Positions 56,986 through 64,000 of a DNA stretch of 64,000 bases are shown here, in pieces. The stretch is taken from NCBI GenBank assembly GCA_911728435.2, contig OU452211.1:13498428-13562427 (forward strand). The letters run 5' to 3'. Source of the stretch: Apoderus coryli. Lineage: Eukaryota > Arthropoda > Insecta > Coleoptera > Attelabidae. Within the stretch, counting starts at the first letter, position 1; each line of letters begins with the position of its first letter. Made by a program: the position numbers and the translations under genes. The notes beneath the pieces are model-generated. The model ran no database searches and was not told the DNA's origin. It saw only the letters and a list, made by a program, of their open reading frames with translations.

Positions 56986-57678
56986 AATAAAACTCGTAAA
57001 TATCATCCCCAAACATTTAATTTGAATACAATTACATAACACCATATTTGAAAGTAAATAAAAAAAAACAGCATTACCTAGTTTAACAGATTTGCAAATT
57101 GCAAATCAAAGTATCTATGTATACAGGGTGTTGCATAAGTACTTGTACAAACTTTAAAGGGTGATTCTTTGACTAATTTTAAGATACAAATTTCATATGT
57201 ACATTCAAAGTTCAAAAATAATATTATATTTAGGATTATATGCTTGTTCAATAGCATCGCAATTTGGTGCAATTCGGGATACAGGTGTATTGATGACACC
57301 AGAGCTGTCAAAAGAACTAATAAAAAATACGAAAAATAACAAAATACAAATATCATTCAAAAGACAACAATGCACATAATAGTCGGTACCAAGCCAAATA
57401 GGTAGTAGGTAAATATAGATTTATTTTGTTTCGAGCTTGGGCTTGGCACCGACTTATTGTAATCAAAACTACCCACCAAACGGATACATTTAATTTTACG
57501 CAGACATCTAGTGTGAGCAGGCAATATGCCCGGTGAGAGAAAGTTGATAGACGATGGCCGGACGAGAAGTAACAACTGATTATATCCTATTGCCAACACA
57601 AGTATTTTTTTTACTGGCACATTGGAAAAAAAAAAATTAAAAAATGTTTCGTTTACGCAACGTTGGGGATTAATGGGT
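56986..57678. other. Unassigned AT-rich spacer
   Basis: 'tatacagggtgttgcataag' at 57120-57139 looks like one mariner-type end without a partner. A short inverted repeat GTCGGTrCCAAGCC lies at about 57382-57395 and 57457-57471. Two short frames here are not conserved anywhere and are not called. Confidence 0.4.
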
Positions 57679-59248
57679 TAAGTACTAAGTGTCAGTTATC
57701 AGTTATAATTTTTTATTTTCCAAGAAAGCGAAACGAGATATTTAAAACGGCATTGCGCCGCCCTCATGTATACCTCCGGGGGCGGCATCGAAAATCGCTA
57801 CACGTCACAAACTTGTAAATGCTTAGAACTACCCCTATGTCAAATTTCTATTTTCTATCTTTTTTGTTTGATACCCAAAGCCCTATTCCTACCGAACTTA
57901 TTATTTACCCGAAGAAACATTAAAAAGAAGTAAAATTTAAGTACCTAAACCTATAAAGTGGAACTTATACCTGAATTTATAACCCATTTTCTGCATCGAT
58001 CTTCTTCTTTAGGAAATCGAAAGAAATGTACCTCTCGATTGTTTCTGTAACTGTTGTTACAATTTCGAAAAGCACATTGGTTACGACTTAATTTCGAATT
58101 GTTTCTTTCCATTTTCACAAAACACAAAAATTATTTAGTCACTTTAGGAAGTTTCTCAAATAAAAAAAAAACACAACACAAAATAATATAATTAGTCTAA
58201 AATTAGAAAAACACAAAATAAGTTAAAAAATATTCACTAAAAAAATAACTACGCAGCCAAAGATTAAATTTAATTTAATATATTAGGTAATTCTCTTCAA
58301 AACAAAATCAGTAGGTATGAAAACAACCATAATATGTATACCTAATATAATATAGGTAGCACTGATAATTTTTTTATTATAGGTATTATAAGATCTACAA
58401 CAATCTTGTTACATCTTTGCCACATTGTCTACGTGAAATATTTAAAATATATGTAATAAATTGAAAAAGTATCTAGTCAATTCTTAAGTGGAGTTATAAT
58501 TTTGACAAAGAATAATGTACATTAATACCTACTTGATTTCGGTATTGGTATAAAAGTCTAATATCCACGAAATAAATTTAATATACCTAATAATCATTAA
58601 TCCATGCCATACAACATGTTTCAAGACTAGACCAGTCCCATAAACAGTGGCGAGCAATAATTAAATCAAAAGCTTTTAGCTTTTAGATATTTAGATTTTT
58701 TTATATACATCAACAAATTATTACAATGGAGCCAGAAGTATGTTTCTATCTAAAAGCTTTTCATTTAATGATTGTTCGCCACTGATCATGGGACTGGTCT
58801 AGTCTTGAAACATGTATGACATGGATTAAATATTATTATATTAAATTTAATTCATAGAGATAAGGCTTTTATTTCAATACTGTACTTGTAATAAATCACC
58901 CTGTGTGTTTCTTTTACCGACGAATCGGCAACAGCACGACACACACCACATTCGCTTGTTTTTTTTTCTACCCTCCCTACGTATCCCCTCCAGATTAATA
59001 CAGAATTTCATCAATCTCTCTCTCTGACAATACAGCATTGTCGGTGCATAACTGTTGCAAATGATGTAAATAATTGTTATACGTTGCGTTTTGTTTCTGA
59101 TATTAATAAACTACAAAACGGTTTCTGGCTGTGACAATACTGCTCTATGCTTTACACGCTAGTCTACGCCACGTAGTGGCTGGCATACTTAGAGATGTTC
59201 TCATTTTAATGCATTGGGCTGACTATCTATTGTGTAGATTAATCTTTG
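57679..59248 (-). mobile_element. THAP/P-like element, partial copy 3
   Basis: Reverse orientation; its left end (CAAAGATTAATCTACAC) is at 59248 and the copy stops at about 57679 inside the element. Contains the THAP exon and the foldback with degenerate hammerhead arms (about 58480-58900). Its flank differs from copies 1 and 2, so it is an independent insertion. Confidence 0.75.
57971..58112 (-). CDS. THAP-domain first exon, copy 3
   Basis: Same 142-nt exon in reverse, still open, with GTATAAG donor. It keeps the CAFRNC pair and HFFRFPKEEDRCRKWV. Confidence 0.65.
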
Positions 59249-59771
59249 ACAACACTATACACCTCATTGTTTGTTAAATAAACAAACTACCAAACCAAAA
59301 TAACAAATATTAAAAACAATTTTAATCACAAATAGGTATATCCATCAACAATTAAAATATACCACGCATAAACCCATAATTCAATTATAAAACCTATCTG
59401 AATTGTTGTGAAGCCGACTCTGACAGATATTCCCACTACGAGAAATGTCATTTGCGAAAATAGACGCTGTTGCGAAATCTCCTAAATTTAATAAGATTTG
59501 GAAAAAAATGTTTCGTTCATATTGCTGAAAACTAAACAGTATTACAATTTTACCGATAACATTGAATTATTTGATTTTGTCAAGCAGTTTCGTATGACGC
59601 AACATATGGATTTATTTATAAAACAGATATGTCGCATAAATTCTGTAAGGCGAACGACAAAATAGTTTTAAATATGGCAGCTCTGTACTGAAAATAAGTG
59701 ACTGAGGAGCATGCGTAGTTCGAGAAAACTCTGCATACCCGTTACACTTTTTGGTATTTGGCTGGATTTAA
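59249..59771. other. Unassigned spacer
   Basis: AT-rich single-copy-looking sequence between the P-like fragment and the RT-H 3' end. A perfect palindrome gtttgttaaataaacaaac is at 59269-59287. No gene or repeat recognised. Confidence 0.4.
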
Positions 59772-61118
59772 TTAGCATTCTAGAGTACATATATAATATA
59801 AGATTTCTATGGACATAACTGACTGTGCGAGGCCATAGTATACTAGTTTAATAACATCTAAAGTTACGGTATTTTTTAGGTTATATAGCAGGAATCGAAC
59901 ACTACTTAATTTAGAAACAACGTGATCAACGTGAACACTCCAAGTCAATTTTTGATCAATATAAAGGCCCAAAAACTTGGTATTTGTCACATTAGCTATG
60001 GATTTTTTATCAGTTTTTAAGAGAAGACTACTATTAATAGTCTTATTTTTGGTGGCGAAAGGTAGTGTTACACTTTTTGAGGTGTTCAGATATAAGCCAT
60101 TTGCGTCGCACCATCCCGACATGTCGCGAGTCGCTTGATTACCCAACTTGACCAATTGCTCGGTATTATTCGCTGCTATTAACACGTTTGTGTCATCAGC
60201 GTAGATCACTGATAGTGTCGTCCCTGGTCTGTCCAGTGTTGTTGGGAGATCATTAATAAATATATTGAATAAAGTAGGGCTGATACAAGATCCTTGGGGT
60301 GTACCTTTAGTTACCCTTAATTTGTGAGAGCGACAGCCGGCCACTTCAACCTGCTGGGTTCTTCCTTGTAAGTAGCTGATAATCCAACTTAGTGCTTGGC
60401 CCCTTATACCTATGTGTTCAAGTTTGTTGAAAAGGAGTTGGTGATCGACTGAGTCAAACGCACGACTCATGTCAAAAAATACCCCCAACACCTCCCGTTT
60501 ATTATTAAGGCAAGTTAGAATGTGATCAATAGCCTGTCCCAATGCTGTTTCTGTTGATTTAGATGGTCTGAAACCGTTCTGATTATCTTCGAGTATTTTA
60601 TTTTTTTCAAGATAACTGCTTAGTCTTTTGTTAAATATAGATTCGTAAATCTTAGCGAAGTTGCTTTGTAAAGCTAATGGTCGGTAATTAGACATATGAA
60701 GTGGATCGCCTTTATTTTTAAAAATGGGTACAATTTTCGATGTTTTAAGTTTCTCTGGGTAAACACCCTCTGCAAAACTCACATTTATTAGATGAGCTAT
60801 GGGTTCACTAATTAAGTCACGTACGGATCCGATAACATTACCGGGTATGCCATCAACCCCGCAGGACCTTTTTTTACAACATTTCTCGATGGTTTTGATA
60901 ACCTCGTGACTCGCTGTAGGGCCCAGGAAAAATGATTTTGGGCTAGATATCCCTTTAGGTTGTGTATCCCTATTGGGTGATTCACAATTGTTGGCCAGAC
61001 CAGCGAAAAATTCATTAAACAAGTTCGATATTTTGTTGGAGCAATTAACTAACGACCCGTCTAATTCCCTTATCTCCCTGATAAAGTTTTTGCTTGAGCT
61101 ATTTTTTTGTTCGCAAAT
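59772..61118 (-). pseudogene. RT-H: truncated reverse transcriptase, different family
   Basis: Minus-strand RT open from about 61118 to 59772. Motifs: KKRSCGVDGIPGNVIG, SNYRPLAL, GFRPSKSTETAL, VFFDMSRAFDSVDH (about residue 187 from 61022), KGTPQGSCISPTLFNIF, SVIYADDTNVLI (about residue 273), NTKFLGLYIDQKLTW. The RT core is uninterrupted, but both ends are missing: no endonuclease upstream, and the C-terminus stops soon after the thumb (LVYYGLAQSV). RT motifs differ clearly from the other families here. Clade not assigned. Confidence 0.88.
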
Positions 61119-61405
61119 AAGAAGAAGAAAAATAAAATTTTAGAAAAACAAATTTAGTTTTTGAGTGTGTCAAGATATGGTACATGCAGTTTAGGTACAA
61201 AAATTTCTACTTATTTACTTCAAACTATGTGTACCATATTTTGTCACGCTTTTTATTTCTGCAAATTGCAGTTGTGGGTATCAAAAAAACATTTCATACA
61301 CAAAAATGTGTCTTCACACCCTTGACAATTCATCTTCACTCGAGAAGTGTTAGCCATTGCGTAGGCCCGACCATTTTTTTCACTGTTTCCTTTATAGCAT
61401 CTAGA
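61119..61405. other. Unassigned spacer
   Basis: No recognised gene or repeat between RT-H and the palindrome. A 79-codon frame here has no family features. Confidence 0.4.
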
Positions 61406-61570
61406 GTTGAGGTTTTTAAATAGACCTTAAGAACTTTTATAAATGAAAAGTCTGACACGTAGATTGACGAATATTTTTAATTCAAACTGACATCTATCAA
61501 AATATTCGTCAATCTACGTGTCAGACTTTTCATTTATAAAAGTTCTTAAGGTCTATTTAAAAACCTCAAC
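61406..61570. repeat. Near-perfect palindrome, ~70-bp arms
   Basis: Arms 61406-61476 and 61499-61570 are inverse copies (gttgaggtttttaaatagac ... gattgacgaatattt) around a ~22-bp centre. It would form a long RNA or DNA hairpin. It could be a very small foldback/MITE. No hammerhead core is present. Confidence 0.8.
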
Positions 61571-63379
61571 ATGGTAGCAGAGCGTGGTTGCTGGTTTAGA
61601 ATTTAATGCTGTAGAACTATAAATAAAGAAAAGTAAAAACAGTGTTCAAAAAGTTGGTCAAGTCTGTCAAAGTTACAAAAGCATTCCTTTGAAGAACACT
61701 AGCTGTTGCCCTCGAGGCACGAATAGCTCTCCATATTTAAGTGTAAAAGTAATAATTTTATGACCTTTTTGTCATTTATCTAAATTTTTGTTTTGTTTTA
61801 GACATCAGCTATTTTTTTTTTTTTTTGTATCGGGTTTTGTGTCTTTTTCTTCTTTTTGGAGGCACTATTTATACGCAGATATTTTATATTTCAGATCTAG
61901 GCCAAATTCTTGTACGCAAAATAATTGATTTTTTTTTAGTTTTATTATAAAATTTATTTTGCCCCATTTTCTACTATTTATGAACGCCTATGTAAACAAA
62001 ATTGTTATGCTGCATGTTGTAGGTTATCCGTTAAGTGGTTTTTGAGTTATCACGGATACAATTTTTTCCTGACCCTTTTATAGAATTTTCACGGACGCCT
62101 ATGGAACATTAATTTTTGTCGTGTATTTTTAACACCAATTCAACTAGTTAAATATAAAATTTTTTACATTTTAATTTTTTTTTCATTTTACCCCCTTTTT
62201 TTACTATTTACGAACGCCTATGTAAATAAAAATTTTATGCTGCATTTTTTAGGTTACCTTATATGAAAGCTATATATAATTAGCCAATTTTTCTGGTATA
62301 TTTGGGAAACATTTTTTTTTCGTTTTTGACTCTTTTTTTAACACTATTTTCGAACGCCTGTGTGAACTAATTCTTTTATGTAACATTTTTTAGGTTATAT
62401 TCTATCACACCCATAAAAAATTATTCAATATTTCGGATAAGTTTAAGAACTATAATTTTTTTAATTTTTGAACCCTCTTTTAAACCCCTTGCCTACGCTC
62501 AATGTTAATCACCACCTATAAATAGCCTGTAGTATTTTCGTACCAAATGTGGTTAAAATCCGTTAAGTGGTTTTTGAGTTATCACGGATACAAATTTTTT
62601 CTGACCCTTTTATAGAATTTTCACGGACGCCTATGGAACATTAATTTTTGTCGTGTATTTTTAACACCAACTCAACTAGTTAAATATAAAAATTTTTACA
62701 TTTTAATTTTTTTTATTTTACCCCTTTTTCTACTATTTACGAACGCCTATGTAAATAAAAATTTTATGCTGCATTTTTTAGGTTATCTTATATCAAAGCT
62801 ATATATAATTAACCAATTTTTCTGGTATATTTGGGAAACATTTTTTTTTCGTTTTGACCCTTTTTTAACACTATTTTCGAACGCCTGTGTGAACTAATTC
62901 TTTTATGTAACATTTTTTAGGTAATATTCTATCACAACTATAAAAAATTATTCAATATTTCGGATAAGTTTAAGAACTATGATTTTTTAAATTTTTGAAA
63001 CCTCTTTTAAACCCGTTGCCTACGCTCAATGTTAATCACCACCTATAATTATCCTGTAGTATTTTCGTACCAAATGTGGTTAAAATCCGTTAAGTGGTTT
63101 TTGAGTTATCACGGATACAAATTTTTTCTGACCCTTTTATAGAATTTTTACGGACGCCTATGGTACATTAATTTTTGTCGTGTATTTTTAACACCAATTC
63201 ATCTAGTTAAATATAAAATTTTTTACATTTTAATTTTTTTTTATTTTACCCCTTTTTCTACTATTTACGAACGCCTATGTGAATAAAAATTTTATGCTGC
63301 ATTTTTTAGGTTATCTTATATCAAAGCTATATATTAAACTGACAATCGTTTTACCACTTCACCAAAAACACTTCTTTTA

Positions 63380-63425
63380 AATCTCGACGCGCGTTTCGCT
63401 AACAATGTTAGCATCCTCAGGAGAG
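63380..63425 (-). ncRNA. Hammerhead-like motif, left arm
   Basis: Inverse twin of the motif at 63674-63730, identical within the read core (CTGAGGA, GCTAAC/GTTAGC, GAAAC, ACGCGCGT, GTC). Confidence 0.5.
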
Positions 63426-63673
63426 AATTAAAACTAAAATACTACTAAATATATTACAGCTTATATACTATTCACATACCACAGATACGCGCTCTGATTG
63501 GTCGCCGCGCAACCAATGAGAGGGCGGTACATACGTCAACATATATTAATTACTTACATACTATGTTGACGTATGTACCGCCCTCTCATTGGTTGCGCGG
63601 CGACCAATCAGAGCGCGTATCTGTGGTATGTGAATAGTATATAAGCTGTAATATATTTAGTAGTATTTTAGTT

Positions 63674-63730
63674 TTAATTCTCTCCTGAGGATGCTAACAT
63701 TGTTAGCGAAACGCGCGTCGAGATTTAAAA
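63674..63730 (+). ncRNA. Hammerhead-like motif, right arm
   Basis: CTGAGGA at 63685-63691, one bulged T, stem II GCTAAC (63693-63698)/GTTAGC (63702-63707) with ATT loop, GAAAC at 63708-63712, stem III palindrome ACGCGCGT (63711-63718) and GTC at 63717-63719. Stem I: TCTC before the core pairs with GAGA after the cut, then an internal loop, then TTTTAA/TTAAAA. The bulged T is the one departure from a canonical core. Confidence 0.55.
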
Positions 63731-64000
63731 GAAGTGTTTTTGGTGAAGTGGTAAAACGATTGTCAGTTTAGTGTTCTACGCCAAAGGTTCTACTCATCGA
63801 TTATAAAGCTATATATAATTAGCTAATTTTTCTGGTATATTTGGGAAACGTTTTTTTTTTCGTTTTTGACCCTTTTTTTAAACTATTTTCGAACGCCTTT
63901 GTGAACCAATTCTTTTATGGAATATTTTTTAGCTTATATTGTATCACAACTATGAAAAATTATTCCATATTTCGAATAAGTTTAGGAAATATATATTTTT

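Larger units (their letters stand above)
63335..63804. mobile_element. Palindromic foldback element with hammerhead-like arms
   Basis: Arms 63335-63542 and 63564-63770 are essentially perfect inverse copies over about 207 bp, with a ~21-bp centre. A 34-bp non-palindromic tail (gtgttctacgccaaaggttc...) follows. AAAGCTATATAT flanks both sides (63323-63334, 63805-63816), and sibling Helentron copies give the empty site. Each arm has a hammerhead-like motif. One-sided tail plus 12-bp duplication suggests reverse-transcription-based insertion. Confidence 0.75.
61699..64000 (+). mobile_element. Helitron/Helentron-like element, copy E, runs off right edge
   Basis: Starts CTAGCTGTTGCC at 61699 after 'gaagaaca', with the same leader and ~530-bp units as copy B. 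It is interrupted by a palindromic hammerhead element at 63335-63804 and continues to the window end without reaching its hairpin. Confidence 0.8.

Noticed and set aside
57078..57620. Two hydrophobic minus-strand frames that could suggest membrane proteins
   Set aside because: AT-rich non-coding spacer with a mariner-type end inside; no second copy or motif supports translation.
1..64000. tRNA, rRNA or tRNA-derived SINE promoters
   Set aside because: No A-box/B-box pairs or rRNA core sequences were recognised by eye; a tRNA scan would be decisive.

Overview
This window looks like repeat-dense, AT-rich intergenic and intronic DNA from an arthropod, most likely an insect. The evidence is several truncated non-LTR retrotransposons with FADD or YADD reverse transcriptases, mariner relatives with the insect-abundant DUF4817-type transposase, P-like elements with THAP exons, and short (50-90 bp) spliceosomal introns. 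I see no bacterial or organellar signal, no rRNA or tRNA, and no complete host gene.

Layout. 1-2577: a minus-strand non-LTR element running off the left edge, its reverse transcriptase frame open for about 1.88 kb. 2578-4254: a shared repeat and a 5'-truncated retroelement. 4255-10075: a Helitron/Helentron-like element on the minus strand, split by a plus-strand copy of itself (6080-8514). 10076-17131: retroelement RT-A, split by another such copy (11773-16296), which is itself split by a mariner-type element with ~700 bp inverted ends (14024-16261). 17132-23253: two exon-like pieces of a host gene separated by an intron filled with a THAP/P-like element and retroelement RT-B. 23669-27373: a complete Sola-like DNA transposon with a spliced transposase. 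27423-31466: retroelement RT-D, split by a foldback element carrying a hammerhead ribozyme. 31571-35335: two converging retroelements, one interrupted by a THAP9/P-like remnant. 35414-37196: small fragments and a foldback. 37197-39353: a CCCAAC-ended DNA transposon. 39400-53107: a second version of the 10.07-27.6 kb region. 53108-64000: further Helentron-like copies, mariner and P-like remnants, a minus-strand retroelement (59772-61118) and two strong palindromes.

The main large-scale fact is a duplication. The order RT-A / exon A / P-like element / RT-B / exon C / endonuclease fragment occurs at about 10.07-27.6 kb and again at about 39.58-53.1 kb. Each copy serves as the empty site for insertions in the other: the Sola-like element (4-bp CAAT duplication) and the Helentron/mariner nest are only in copy 1, and a CCCAAC element (2-bp CT duplication) and retroelement RT-C are only in copy 2. 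This may be a true segmental duplication or two uncollapsed haplotypes in the assembly.

The most interesting signal is a set of hammerhead-ribozyme motifs inside foldback elements. A textbook one lies at 28931-28978, with an inverted twin at 28155-28202. Variants with a one-base bulge lie at 36550-36590 and 63674-63730, and degenerate versions lie inside the P-like elements. All share a short palindromic stem III directly after GAA, as expected for ribozymes of Penelope-like elements and retrozymes. Coding features are almost all transposon proteins. The host contribution I can support is the exon A / exon C pair, present twice.
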